Origin: an uncultured Methanobacterium sp.
GTDB lineage: Archaea; Methanobacteriota; Methanobacteria; Methanobacteriales; Methanobacteriaceae
Length of the DNA stretch: 64,000 nt
Reading direction: 5' to 3'
Assembly: GCF_963665055.1 (NCBI RefSeq)
Contig: NZ_OY762015.1
Location: 2,812,501 to 2,876,500, forward strand
Part shown: in pieces, positions 24,125 to 41,255 of the stretch
How the letters are laid out: the number at the start of each line of letters is the position of its first letter
How positions within the stretch are numbered: the stretch's first letter is position 1
The notes under the pieces: generated by a model
Seen by the model: only the letters and a program-made list of their open reading frames with translations
Told to the model about the DNA's origin: nothing
The model's database searches: none
Program-made: the position numbers and the translations under genes

Positions 24125-25429
24125 ATGCATGTAGCGGTTATAGGCGGGACCCGGGGACTGGGAAACTGGATAGCTCATTTTCTTCAGGAGAAGGGATGTC
24201 AGATTACCCTCACCGGTAGAAATTCCATTGTTGGAGAAGATATAGCCAATAAAATGGGTGTATCATATACATCGGACAACATACAGGCAGCATCACATGC
24301 AAATGTGGTAATAATAGCAGTTCCCATTGAATTCACATCCCAGACCATAAAGGAAGTGGCACCCCACCTCCAGGAAGGATCACTGCTGGTGGATGTGACA
24401 TCGGTTAAAGAATTACCTGCAGAAACCATGCAAAAATACACTCCTCCGGGTGTGGAAGTACTCCCTACCCATCCCATGTTTGGTCCCAGGATAAGATCGC
24501 TGGAGGGACAGGTAATAGTGCTCACCCCTCAAAAAAAAGGGATATGGTACCCGAAGGTTTTAGAACTATTAAAATTAGAAAGGGCTCGTATTCTAGAGAC
24601 AACACCAGAACAGCACGACCGAATGATGAGTATTGTTCAGGGTTTAACTCATTTTGCTTACATTGCCATAGCCAGCACCATTGAAAAGATGGGAGTGGAT
24701 ATAAAAGAATCTCGAAAATTTGCCAGCCCCATTTACAATCTGATGCTGGATATGGTGGCCCGAATTGTGGCTCAAAATCCTTACCTTTACTATTCCATTC
24801 AAACTCAGAATAAATACATTCCTGAAGTTCACCAAACATTCCTGGAGACATTTCAAGATCTTCAATCCATGATAAGCGATGAAAAGCAGGATGAATTTGT
24901 AAAAGCAATGAGTTCTGCTGCTAAACATTTAAATGATCTGGAAGCCTCTCTGGGAAGATCAGATAAAGCCATATCTGCTTTGAATGCCGAGGTAACCCAC
25001 CTTAAAAACTCGGTGGGAATGGAAGTGGGCCTGCGCCATATGTACTCTGGAAAAATCCATCTGGGAATCTTGGATTCATTATCTCCTGATTTTGTTATTT
25101 TGAAAGAAAATAACCGAACTGTGAAGCTCAAACTTTCCAATATTGAAATTTTAAGTGGTGAAGAATTAAAATCATGGAAAACTGGTAACTTACCTTTGAA
25201 GAAACTCGATGTTTCTGTGGTTTTACCGGAAACCTCTCAACCAGAGCTAATATCCAGAGTCATCAGATCAGTAGAAGGGGTGGTGAGTTCTGAAGTTAAG
25301 GATGTTTACCACGGAGGTCAAATTCCAGAAGGCAAAAAAAGTATCACTTTTACCTACCAGGTGTTATCACTTGAATCAATGGAAAGAGTACAGGAACTTT
25401 TAACTGGATTTGGTGGTATAATCCGTTAA
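24125..25429 (+). CDS. tyrA: Prephenate dehydrogenase with C-terminal FDX-ACB-like domain
   Basis: A 434-residue enzyme of tyrosine synthesis. The NAD(P) motif GGTRGLGNW is at 7-15. A 6-phosphogluconate-dehydrogenase-like core follows, with VDVTSVKE, LPTHPMFGPR (catalytic His region) and EQHDRMMSIVQGLTHF. Beyond about residue 285, outside the usual dehydrogenase, there is a coiled stretch and then a C-terminal domain (about 353-434) containing DVYHGGQIPEGKKSITF. That resembles the ferredoxin-fold anticodon-binding (FDX-ACB) end of PheRS beta. Whether this domain senses an amino acid is unknown. The ATG lies about 30 bp after a TATA-like AATTTAATA, so the transcript is probably nearly leaderless. 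Confidence 0.88.
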   Translation: MHVAVIGGTRGLGNWIAHFLQEKGCQITLTGRNSIVGEDIANKMGVSYTSDNIQAASHANVVIIAVPIEFTSQTIKEVAPHLQEGSLLVDVTSVKELPAETMQKYTPPGVEVLPTHPMFGPRIRSLEGQVIVLTPQKKGIWYPKVLELLKLERARILETTPEQHDRMMSIVQGLTHFAYIAIASTIEKMGVDIKESRKFASPIYNLMLDMVARIVAQNPYLYYSIQTQNKYIPEVHQTFLETFQDLQSMISDEKQDEFVKAMSSAAKHLNDLEASLGRSDKAISALNAEVTHLKNSVGMEVGLRHMYSGKIHLGILDSLSPDFVILKENNRTVKLKLSNIEILSGEELKSWKTGNLPLKKLDVSVVLPETSQPELISRVIRSVEGVVSSEVKDVYHGGQIPEGKKSITFTYQVLSLESMERVQELLTGFGGIIR

Positions 25430-25695
25430 AAATTCAAATTCGCTTTAATAACTGAATTAAATTTGATTTTAAAATTTTTTCAGGTTTTTTTTAAATAATG
25501 ATTATTATTTTTCAATTCTCTTTGTGTCCATTTTTTGTAAGTTCATAAAGAAATATTAACCACAACCTTTAAATAGTAGAACCTACAATGTTAAAGTAAC
25601 ATAAGTTAACTAAATACAATAAAGATTTATATTTATTTTTTAATTGATAAATTATTTTAATTCTAGATATAAAAGAATTTACAGGGGGAATTATC

Positions 25696-27894
<2,199 letters not shown>

Positions 27895-27964
27895 AACACA
27901 TTATAACTCCAACTCCAAAAACATCATAACTACAACTTGTAAAACCTTAAGACCTTAACCCCCT

Positions 27965-28007
27965 GGAGGAAATTCCATATTATCTAATGGAATCTTCTCC
28001 TTTTTTT
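27965..28007 (+). terminator. Hairpin plus T7 terminator after cdc48
   Basis: The arms GGAGGAAATTCCAT and ATGGAATCTTCTCC pair over 14 positions with two non-Watson-Crick positions and are followed by seven T. The remainder of the 27895-28270 spacer is AT-rich, with a TATA-like TTTATAAC near 28215 for the next gene. Confidence 0.65.
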
Positions 28008-28270
28008 ATTTTCATCTATTCATGAATTTTAATCTAATTCTACTCTAATCTATTAGCCTAATTTAATACTCAATCCTATTTTCGCCTTTGTTATCCACAC
28101 TCTGCCTATGAATTATTTATCCTCAACTGCACTGGTTTTATAATTAAAAGATAAAAACGATAAATATTATCAGGGAACAGGGAGACTTTATTATATTAGA
28201 ACAGAGAATTAACATTTATAACTTGATATTATTTTAGTATTGATTTGACATGGATGTAACGGTGATAACA

Positions 28271-29524
<1,254 letters not shown>

Positions 29525-29642
29525 AACCTAAAAAATTTCAATCGGTTTGTATTAACCTATTAAATCCATAATTGGTTTGATTGGCCCAATGAGTTAAGTT
29601 ACAAACTATAAAGTCTAACGAGCTTTAATAAAGGAACTAAAA

Positions 29643-30440
29643 ATGGTGATGGATTTTTTCAAAAGAATAGGTGTGAATAAAGGAACTTCACGCCTATTTG
29701 TGGGAGGAATACATGGTAAGGAAAGTTTAACCACCATACGCATCATTGAGGCAGCTAAAGATATCCAAGTCACTGAAGGATACCTAGAATTATGTAATAT
29801 GCCTCCCAGCCCTTACCTGAGCACCCTAAATCCTCTCTACTACCTTTCACTTGCAGGCAGCAAACTCATTGACCTTGTAATGAAAAATCAGCCAAGCATA
29901 TACCTAGAACTGCACTGCTATCACTCTAAGAATTATCCTAAACTCACTCGAGAAGATCGCAAAGAAGTTTTCGGAGTGCCCGGCCTGGTGGAACTTGAAA
30001 ATGGAGTATTAATCGGTTCTATCTCTCCATTTGCACGTTCTGTTTTTTTTGATCTTAATGATTTTCCATTTACTCTGGAGGTACCCTGTGATCCTTCCTC
30101 ACAATCACTGCAGACATGCATTTCATTCATAGAAATACTTGCTGGATCCAGTAACCGTCTGGAGGTAATGGAAAAATTAAAGAAAATTTACCCTGAGCAG
30201 GTGGAACGTTTGGATTCTTATTTTAAGGATTATTCCCTAAATTTTCACCCTGCATTTCAGGAAATTAAACAAAGAGCACCGGAAACAGATTTAAAAGATT
30301 TCAACGACCTGAATGAATTGATAGTTGATGTTATAGAAAAAGGAAATTTTAAAGTAAATCCTAAACAGATCAAGCAATTAGAAGGAGCATTCCTAATTTT
30401 TAATGAATACAATTCATTCAAATGTAATAAAAGACCTTGA
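29643..30440 (+). CDS. DUF2119-like predicted metallohydrolase (paralog 1)
   Basis: A 265-residue protein of a family confined, as far as I know, to methanogens and relatives (DUF2119). I infer a zinc carboxypeptidase/aspartoacylase-like (M14) site: GGIHGKE (H24, E27) resembles the H-x-x-E zinc motif, LELHCY supplies a later His (H91), and FTLEVPC a Glu (E145) where M14 enzymes have their catalytic Glu. The residues after about 190 form a helical extension that the neighbour lacks. It is followed 105 bp later by a paralog. The substrate is unknown. Start is ATG 29643; ATG 29649 is possible. Confidence 0.65.
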   Translation: MVMDFFKRIGVNKGTSRLFVGGIHGKESLTTIRIIEAAKDIQVTEGYLELCNMPPSPYLSTLNPLYYLSLAGSKLIDLVMKNQPSIYLELHCYHSKNYPKLTREDRKEVFGVPGLVELENGVLIGSISPFARSVFFDLNDFPFTLEVPCDPSSQSLQTCISFIEILAGSSNRLEVMEKLKKIYPEQVERLDSYFKDYSLNFHPAFQEIKQRAPETDLKDFNDLNELIVDVIEKGNFKVNPKQIKQLEGAFLIFNEYNSFKCNKRP

Positions 30441-30545
30441 ACAAAAAAACCAGGAACATAATATAATTATTTTTAATCAATTCTATTTTAATCAATTCTA
30501 AATTTCACTAAAACCTTGGTAAATGAACTTTAATCAGGTGATGGT

Positions 30546-31154
30546 TTGGCTTACTTTAAAATCATAGATAAAGGAAATGGAATTAACCGGCTTTTTATAG
30601 GTGGAGTTCATGGAAGGGAAGGTTTGAGCACTATTAAATCCCTTCAGGAGATTAGGGATGAGGATGTGGACGAAGGAAAACTGGTAATCCACAACTGTGA
30701 CGTGAGCCTCTACCGAAGCACCATTGATCCTCTTTACTATGAATCCAAGGTGGGTAAAGAAGTTCTGTATCTGATTAACTATTATAAACCACAGATTTAC
30801 GTGGAAGCGCACTGTTATAAAAAAGAAAGCTACAATAGATTGACCTCTCCGATGAGATGGATCAAAGAGAAAGTTCCACCACTCATAGAACTGGGTAAAG
30901 GAGTACTCCTAGGATCCGCATCCCCGAATATTAGAACCACTCATTTTACCAGAAATGATGTTTGTATCACACTGGAAATGCCATGCAATCCTTCACAGGA
31001 TTCTCTGGATGTTTACCTGAATGTTTTAAGAATATTCGCAGGCTCAAACAGTAGGGATGAAGTGGAAAAAAGGATGGAAAAAAGTTATCCATCTCAGGTG
31101 GAGACTGCCCGCAAGTATGCCATGGAGTTTTTCGGGGATTATCCACCATTTTAG
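30546..31154 (+). CDS. DUF2119-like predicted metallohydrolase (paralog 2)
   Basis: A 202-residue paralog of the preceding gene. The same pattern is conserved: GGVHGRE (H22, E25), VEAHCY (H89) and ITLEMPC (E143), plus matching YRSTIDPLYY / YLSTLNPLYY and AGSNSRDEVEKRMEKSYPSQVE / AGSSNRLEVMEKLKKIYPEQVE segments. The start is TTG at 30546, three bases after GGTGAT (30537-30542). It lacks the C-terminal extension of paralog 1. Function is unknown; the conservation of H, E, H and E in both copies argues that both are catalytic. Confidence 0.65.
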   Translation: MAYFKIIDKGNGINRLFIGGVHGREGLSTIKSLQEIRDEDVDEGKLVIHNCDVSLYRSTIDPLYYESKVGKEVLYLINYYKPQIYVEAHCYKKESYNRLTSPMRWIKEKVPPLIELGKGVLLGSASPNIRTTHFTRNDVCITLEMPCNPSQDSLDVYLNVLRIFAGSNSRDEVEKRMEKSYPSQVETARKYAMEFFGDYPPF

Positions 31155-31180
31155 GATGTTTGGTTGGGGAGTGCAATGAT

Positions 31181-32167
31181 TTAAAACCACTGTTCCAGAC
31201 TGCTCTGGGTGGTTTGCAATTTTTTGAGCTTATCCACAGCACTTAAAACCCTGTTTTGGGAAAAATCATGTTTTCCACAGAGGAAATTCACAATACCTTC
31301 TTCGTCTGCTTTCTGCCATTTCAGATCATAGTCTGAATCCACATCGTGGTTAAGGAACATTTCACGCAGGGTATGGGGGTCCACATCAAGTTCAATATCC
31401 AGTTTTTCCAAGATATGATAGATGTTTCCATGTTCTTTAATGAGTTTCAAACCCTTTTTAGCTCCAATTCCCTTGATTCCCTGGTTGAAATCCGTGCCTA
31501 CCATAATGGCCAGATCCACCAGTTGTTCACGGGTTATACTCAAGTTTTCCAGGATCTTGTTCAGTTCAATGATTTCAGGGGTGTTCTGAGTTCCACTGAT
31601 GGTCAGGTTTTTAACCATGCGTGGGGCTCCAAATAACATGCAATCATAATCCTGGGAGGCAACACACCATGCATCTCCTTGTGCAACCATGTAAGATGCC
31701 TGGGCTTCCCCTTCTCCTTTAGCCTGGATATAGGGAATGCCCATGAGTTTAATGAGTTTTTTAGAACCTTCCACAATTTCTGGGGACATGCGGGATGATC
31801 TAACCGCGAATTTCCTGGCATCATCTAAACGCCCTTCTTCTAAGGCTTCTTTCCACCTGCGCTCTGATTCTTCCTTTATTTCCCTTCTTTTCTGTTGTGT
31901 TTCTTTTTTCAGGGCACTGGATTGGCCGTCAAAAACGTAGATGGGTTTAATTCCCTTTTCCACCAGGGATGATGTGCGGTATAAGATTCCACTAAAATGA
32001 GAAGTAATTCTTCCATTCTGGTCTTTGAGGGGAGTGCCGTCGATCTGACGAATGCTGGAAAGAAACTGGTAAATGACATTGGCTGCATCCAGAGCTACCA
32101 CTTTACCATCCAGATCCTCAAATCTAATTTCTTCGGGAGATACTATGTCCTTAAACTTTACACCCAT
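31181..32167 (-). CDS. fen: Flap endonuclease 1
   Basis: A 328-residue structure-specific nuclease that removes 5' flaps in Okazaki fragment maturation and repair. The N domain MGVKFKDIV...VVALDAANVIYQFL carries the first metal Asp, VFDGQ the next, GEGEAQASYMVAQGDAWCVASQDYDCMLFG the central acidic cluster, and MVGTDFNQGIKGIGAKKGL the H3TH region. The C-terminus QSSLEQWF is a PIP box for PCNA. Length is typical of archaeal FEN-1. It is convergent with the DUF2119-like pair (27 bp between stops). Confidence 0.96.
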   Translation of the reverse strand: MGVKFKDIVSPEEIRFEDLDGKVVALDAANVIYQFLSSIRQIDGTPLKDQNGRITSHFSGILYRTSSLVEKGIKPIYVFDGQSSALKKETQQKRREIKEESERRWKEALEEGRLDDARKFAVRSSRMSPEIVEGSKKLIKLMGIPYIQAKGEGEAQASYMVAQGDAWCVASQDYDCMLFGAPRMVKNLTISGTQNTPEIIELNKILENLSITREQLVDLAIMVGTDFNQGIKGIGAKKGLKLIKEHGNIYHILEKLDIELDVDPHTLREMFLNHDVDSDYDLKWQKADEEGIVNFLCGKHDFSQNRVLSAVDKLKKLQTTQSSLEQWF

Positions 32168-32314
32168 ACTGATTCAACCCCTAAATCGTAAATAAATCAT
32201 TAACAATATTTGAATCATTAAAAAGTACTATCTAATCTGTATCATTTATTGGATTTTTTGTTCAATTAGCTTCTCAATCTACTAATGGATTGATTTATAG
32301 TTTAATAAATGAAT

Positions 32315-34095
<1,781 letters not shown>

Positions 34096-34174
34096 AAATA
34101 AAACACCATTAACAATAGTAGAATGTGATTATTATTTTCATTTTTAGATTGATTCATTAAATAATGGGATGCAC

Positions 34175-35350
34175 TTAAAACTCAAATGGTCCTCGAACTG
34201 AACGTACGATATCGTTGAAAACGTTATCGTTGATATATTTCCCTTCTTCTCGTTTTTCTTTTACCATGCCAACGATTTTACACAGCTCGTCTTTGGTAAC
34301 AGCAATCCCGCATTCATCCAGTTTGGCCTTCACTGCTCTGCAACCGGAGTGTTTACCAAGCACAATACGTCTTTGATGGCCGATCAGTTCAGGGAGGAAT
34401 GGTTCATAGGTTAAGGGTTCTTCAATCACTGCGTCCACGTGTATGCCTGATTCGTGTCGGAACACGTTTTTACCCACAATTGGCTTGTTATCTGGAACTT
34501 TCATATTGGTAAGTTTTTCTACCATCTGGGAAAGCTCATAGAACACACCAATGTTATAGTCCAGATCCACTCCGTAAATAAGAAGTAAAGTCATTACCAG
34601 TTCCTCAAGGGAGGTGTTGCCTGCTCTTTCACCTATACCATTAACTGTAGTGGAAACTGCAGTGGCACCTGCCAGTAAACCTGAAATACAATTTGACACG
34701 GCCATTCCAAAGTCATTATGGCAGTGTAGTGCTATTTCTATGTCAATTTCTTTTCTTAACTCCCTAACCAGATAATCCATACCCTGGGGACTTATTGCAC
34801 CAACAGTATCGGCTATGTGTACCCGATCAGCACCATAAATCTCTGCTTTCTTGTAAACATTTTTCAAAAAGTCTAGATCAGTACGGGTTGCATCTTCTGC
34901 TGAGAATGCCACAAAAAGACCGTGATCTTTGGCGTGTTCAATGGAGTTCATGCAGATGTTCAAGGCATCTTCCGGGGTTACGTTAAGCTTATGTTTGAGA
35001 TGAAGAGCAGAAGTACCCAGGAAAGTGATTATTCCATCCACATCACAATCAATGGCTGTGTCTATATCTTCTTTTTTGGTACGGGAGAGGGCTAATATCT
35101 GAGCATCTAAATTTTCATCTGCAATGGCCTTCACTGAACGTTTTTCTTCACGGGAAACTACTGGGAAACCTGCTTCAATTTGGTGTAATCCCAGTTCATC
35201 AAGTTTTCGTGCTATCTGAAGTTTTTCTGGTGTTCGGAGACAGACACCTGGTGTTTGTTCACCATCCCGAAGTGTAGTGTCATAAACAGTGATATTTTCC
35301 GGAAATTTTAAATCAACTGACTGGTTATAAGGACTTACGAAATATTTCAA
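34175..35350 (-). CDS. aksA: Homocitrate synthase family enzyme AksA
   Basis: An enzyme of about 391 residues that condenses acetyl-CoA with 2-oxoglutarate and then with the C6 and C7 2-oxoacids, toward the heptanoyl chain of coenzyme B. The metal and catalytic motif is YDTTLRDGEQTPG; LHCHNDFGMAVSN and the C-terminal RHESGIHVDA are standard for the isopropylmalate/homocitrate synthase family. It lacks the LeuA regulatory domain, so it is too short for LeuA. I start at TTG 35348-35350 (first residues MKYFVSPYNQ), preceded by GGTGGT at 35357-35362; an ATG 51 bases upstream would add 17 residues and place this site in the coding region. Confidence 0.85.
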   Translation of the reverse strand: MKYFVSPYNQSVDLKFPENITVYDTTLRDGEQTPGVCLRTPEKLQIARKLDELGLHQIEAGFPVVSREEKRSVKAIADENLDAQILALSRTKKEDIDTAIDCDVDGIITFLGTSALHLKHKLNVTPEDALNICMNSIEHAKDHGLFVAFSAEDATRTDLDFLKNVYKKAEIYGADRVHIADTVGAISPQGMDYLVRELRKEIDIEIALHCHNDFGMAVSNCISGLLAGATAVSTTVNGIGERAGNTSLEELVMTLLLIYGVDLDYNIGVFYELSQMVEKLTNMKVPDNKPIVGKNVFRHESGIHVDAVIEEPLTYEPFLPELIGHQRRIVLGKHSGCRAVKAKLDECGIAVTKDELCKIVGMVKEKREEGKYINDNVFNDIVRSVRGPFEF

Positions 35351-35902
35351 AACATTACCACCTGTTTTTTGGATATTATGCATATAAATGTCGAATTCCA
35401 TCCAATAATGAATTAAATGTGGAATTTAATATTATGGCTATGATTTTTCTGGAATTCTGTGAATTTCATTGGATGATCATTAGGATAGAAATTACATAGA
35501 CTATCTTGGATCATTATTATTTAAATATAAATGAACTTTTCGTTTTAATCCTAAATTTCACCGGATAACAAATTCCGGTTGCCGGTGGAGTAACATTTAG
35601 CTCTTTGTTAAACCGCAATATGTGCTCTTAATAAAAACAACAGGTTTTCAGGATAATTTTGGGATTAAACTTAAAATTCAAACTTAAAATTCATCTAATT
35701 TTTTATAAATGGGAATTAAGATAGTGAATTCATTTTAATAATATAAATATTTAAACTTAAATTCAGGTAATGGAAGTTCCGGTATGGGATTGTTCAAGAA
35801 GGGGATCATCCTGGTATGGGATGATCTTAAGAAATTTAAGATTATTGATTTAATTTTAATAGGATTATTGATTTAATTTTTTCTTGAATTTTCATGACTT
35901 TT
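35351..35902. other. Intergenic region with an 18-bp direct repeat
   Basis: About 550 bp of AT-rich DNA. An 18-bp sequence (GATTATTGATTTAATTTT) occurs at 35840-35857 and 35863-35880. On the minus strand a TATA-like ATATTAAAT near 35426-35434 could serve aksA. No gene, RNA or longer inverted repeat is seen. Confidence 0.45.
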
Positions 35903-36445
35903 TCACTGAATCTCCATTAGTTCAAGGTAAGATCTTCTTTCAAAACCATCTTTTATCCCTATCTTTGAATATGTGGCGAAAATTTCATCCAATGCTTCTT
36001 TGGTATCGTTACCCTCTTCAATTTCTTTTTCAATCTCCACAAAACTGCCCACTTTCTGAACTTCATCCAGGGTTATAACCAGATCTTTTAGGGCGTAAAT
36101 AGTTCGATTCTTTCTCACGGTTGCTACAGGACGGAAACTGAGGTTTTGAAAAATATCAGCCACTTTATGAGGGTCTTCCACTCCCACTTCAATTTCTTTC
36201 CGGGTTTTACTCACTTCATCCATCTTGGCGCCCTTGTAGGTTATGAATATTTTTTCTGAAGATTCATCTGTGACTTTTCTTATTCTGAGGGCTTCATCAG
36301 TCTGTGCGAAGTCTCTGTGGGGTGCGTTAAAATAAATGTCCTCCTGAAATTCATCCCCAACTCTTATGGCACCAATTTCGACCAGTTTTTCTTCCAATGC
36401 ACCCTTGTCTTGAGGTGCGTGGGCTTTAACTTCCACTTCGATCAT
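35903..36445 (-). CDS. cyaB: CYTH-domain protein (class IV adenylate cyclase CyaB-like)
   Basis: A 180-residue CYTH-fold (triphosphate tunnel) protein. The N-terminal EVEVKAHA strand supplies the EXEXK motif. Later strands carry alternating charged residues lining the tunnel: DEALRIRKV, KIFITYKGAK, TRKEIEVGVED, KNRTIYAL and FVEIEKEIEEG. Archaeal CyaB-like proteins bind or cleave triphosphates; cAMP signalling is unproven in methanogens, so inorganic or organic triphosphatase activity is equally possible. It lies upstream of no co-directed partner except the coiled-coil gene 101 bp before it. Confidence 0.88.
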   Translation of the reverse strand: MIEVEVKAHAPQDKGALEEKLVEIGAIRVGDEFQEDIYFNAPHRDFAQTDEALRIRKVTDESSEKIFITYKGAKMDEVSKTRKEIEVGVEDPHKVADIFQNLSFRPVATVRKNRTIYALKDLVITLDEVQKVGSFVEIEKEIEEGNDTKEALDEIFATYSKIGIKDGFERRSYLELMEIQ

Positions 36446-36546
36446 GTTTAACTCCTGAATTTTCCATAAATTTAGTGATGATTATAAAGTTAGCTGATTT
36501 TAAAAAAATGTATTATGTTTATGGGTGTTAACCACTCGATTCTATT

Positions 36547-36951
36547 TTACCCCACACGTGTTTCAATTGAATTTCGTATATAGATGCGGGCATCATCTAT
36601 CTGAGTTAAATAATTATCTACCATGTTCTCCATAATTTCATAAGATTTTATTTTAGCATCTCTCTTCTTTAAAACGCCCTTCTTCTTTTTTATTCTTTTT
36701 TGAACTTTCCTAGCACTTTCTTTTTGTTTATCTTCGGGTGAGGGATTCAATTCCTTTAAAATCAACAAATATTCTTTTCTAATATTCCTTATATCCACCC
36801 TGATGTTGTGCCTCATCTTTTTCAAGATATCTTCATACTCTTCCAGTTCATTAAGGGTTTGCATGGCTTCTTTGATGGTTGAAACATCTATTTCCATTCC
36901 GTCAATTCCGAGTTCATCGAGTTGTTGTTGGTAAAATTTGGGACCGAACAT
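36547..36951 (-). CDS. Hypothetical coiled-coil protein, 134 residues
   Basis: Not recognised as a named family. The protein is strongly charged and mostly helical: LNELEEYEDILKKMRHNIRVDIRNIRKEY is a probable coiled coil, followed by a Lys-rich stretch (KVQKRIKKKKGVLKKRDAKIK) and a C-terminal helix (IMENMVDNYLTQIDDARIYIRN). The basic segment could contact nucleic acid. It is divergent from the TBP gene and precedes cyaB on the same strand. Function is unknown. Confidence 0.65.
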   Translation of the reverse strand: MFGPKFYQQQLDELGIDGMEIDVSTIKEAMQTLNELEEYEDILKKMRHNIRVDIRNIRKEYLLILKELNPSPEDKQKESARKVQKRIKKKKGVLKKRDAKIKSYEIMENMVDNYLTQIDDARIYIRNSIETRVG

Positions 36952-37935
<984 letters not shown>

Positions 37936-37954
37936 TTCTATCTTTTTACGTAAA

Positions 37955-39456
<1,502 letters not shown>

Positions 39457-39614
39457 GGCCATTTCTGGCCCACACCCTCATTTTTTATTTTTTATTTCAG
39501 GTTTTTTTGTTATCAATTTATCTAGTAACTAATTTAAGGCATAATTATAACCGAAATAGTTATTAATTCCAATTTATTATTAATTATAAAAATTTTAATG
39601 GGCTTGGTGAATAA

Positions 39615-41030
39615 ATGAAACCTACTGATAGTTCTTTTAAGGTTAATAATGATGTTAAAATAGCTGCACTTTTAGTAGCATCCATAGCTTCCTTTTTTAC
39701 ACCCTTCATGGGAACTTCAATTAACATTGCTCTACCCACCATTGGAATTGACTTTGGAGCAGATGCAATCCTCTTAAACTGGGTTACCAATGGATTTCTC
39801 TTAGCAGCTGCTATCTTTGCAGTTCCATTGGGAAGGGTGGCGGATATACATGGAATGAAGAAGATCTTCACCTATGGAATTATCATATTCACGGTGGCCT
39901 CACTTTTCTGCGCCTTAGCTCCCTCTTCAATTATTTTAATAGCATTCCGGGTACTCCAGGGAATTGGATCAGCCATGATCTTCGTCACCGGCTTGGCCAT
40001 AATAACTTCAGTTTTTCACCCTAAACACAGGGGAAAGGCTATTGGTATAAATGTAGCTGCGGTTTATGTTGGACTATCACTGGGCCCTGTAATTGGTGGC
40101 CTCATGACCCAGTATTTGGGTTGGAGGAGTTTATTTTTATTAATGATACCCTTTGGTCTCCTGGTGGTGGCTATAGTATTCTGGAAACTCAAAGATGAAT
40201 GGGCTGCCTCCCGGGGAGAGAAATTTGACTGGGTGGGTTCAATACTCTACAGTATCATGCTGTTCCTGGTTATGTATGGGTTCTCCAATCTACCACAACT
40301 TGATGGTTGGATTATGTTAGTTCTGGGAATTGCAGGATTTTTTGCATTCCTCAGATGGGAACTCCGGAGTAAAAGTCCGGTGTTTAATGTCAGATTATTT
40401 AAAAATACCTCCTTCACATTTTCTTCCATAGCAGCACTTATCAATTACAGTGCCACATTTGCGGTAACTCTGCTGTTGAGTTACTATCTTCAGTACATTA
40501 GGGGATTTGAACCCCAGACTGCTGGACTAATACTGGTGGCTCAGCCTATACTAATGGCCATAACCGCACCTCTCGCAGGTCGAATGTCAGACCGGATTGA
40601 TGCCCGTCTTATTGCTACTACGGGGATGGCAGTGGTTGCTTTAGGTTTATTCACATTCACTTTCATTGGTTCTGACACCTCCCTGATTAATATTATCATA
40701 GGGCTGGCAGTACTGGGACTTGGATTTGGACTCTTCTCATCACCAAACACCAATGTAATAATGGGCTCAGTGGAAAGGAAATTCTATGGAGTGGCCTCAG
40801 CCACAGTGAGTACAATGAGGCTCATAGGCCAGACCATGAGTATTGGGATTGCCACCCTGGTATTTGCCCTTTTACTGGGTAGGGTGCAGATCACACCGGA
40901 ACAATACCCTGCGCTTCTGGGAAGTATACATATTTGTTTTGTGGTTTTCACTATCCTCTGTTTTGTGGGAGTATTCATATCCTGGTACAGAGGAGAAAGT
41001 GGTTATCAGGAAGAAAAGGATGGACACTAA
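39615..41030 (+). CDS. MFS exporter of the DHA2 (14-segment) family
   Basis: A 471-residue membrane protein of the EmrB/QacA type with about 14 hydrophobic segments. The first is PFMGTSINIALPTIGID, the family's usual opening in which Asp/Asn follow the first helix. Motif A is GRVADIHGMKK, motif B is RVLQGIGSAM and motif C-like GPVIGGLMTQYLGWRSLF. These proteins use the proton gradient to expel drugs or metabolites. GGTGA precedes the ATG at 39615. No regulator is adjacent. The substrate is unknown. Confidence 0.9.
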   Translation: MKPTDSSFKVNNDVKIAALLVASIASFFTPFMGTSINIALPTIGIDFGADAILLNWVTNGFLLAAAIFAVPLGRVADIHGMKKIFTYGIIIFTVASLFCALAPSSIILIAFRVLQGIGSAMIFVTGLAIITSVFHPKHRGKAIGINVAAVYVGLSLGPVIGGLMTQYLGWRSLFLLMIPFGLLVVAIVFWKLKDEWAASRGEKFDWVGSILYSIMLFLVMYGFSNLPQLDGWIMLVLGIAGFFAFLRWELRSKSPVFNVRLFKNTSFTFSSIAALINYSATFAVTLLLSYYLQYIRGFEPQTAGLILVAQPILMAITAPLAGRMSDRIDARLIATTGMAVVALGLFTFTFIGSDTSLINIIIGLAVLGLGFGLFSSPNTNVIMGSVERKFYGVASATVSTMRLIGQTMSIGIATLVFALLLGRVQITPEQYPALLGSIHICFVVFTILCFVGVFISWYRGESGYQEEKDGH

Positions 41031-41255
41031 ATTTTTTTTATAAAATTTAAACATTTTATAAAATTTAAAACAAAATATTTTTTTTTAAATACCACCTTTT
41101 TTTTAACCCCACTGAATTATCAAAATGGTAATTATCCAATATTAAATTCTTTTTTTGGAGTATAAAAAGTGCAGAGGATGATTTTAGATATGGGGGACAT
41201 GTTTTAATGGTAGTAGAAATAGTATCTGAATGAAAACCTTAAATTAAAAAAATGT

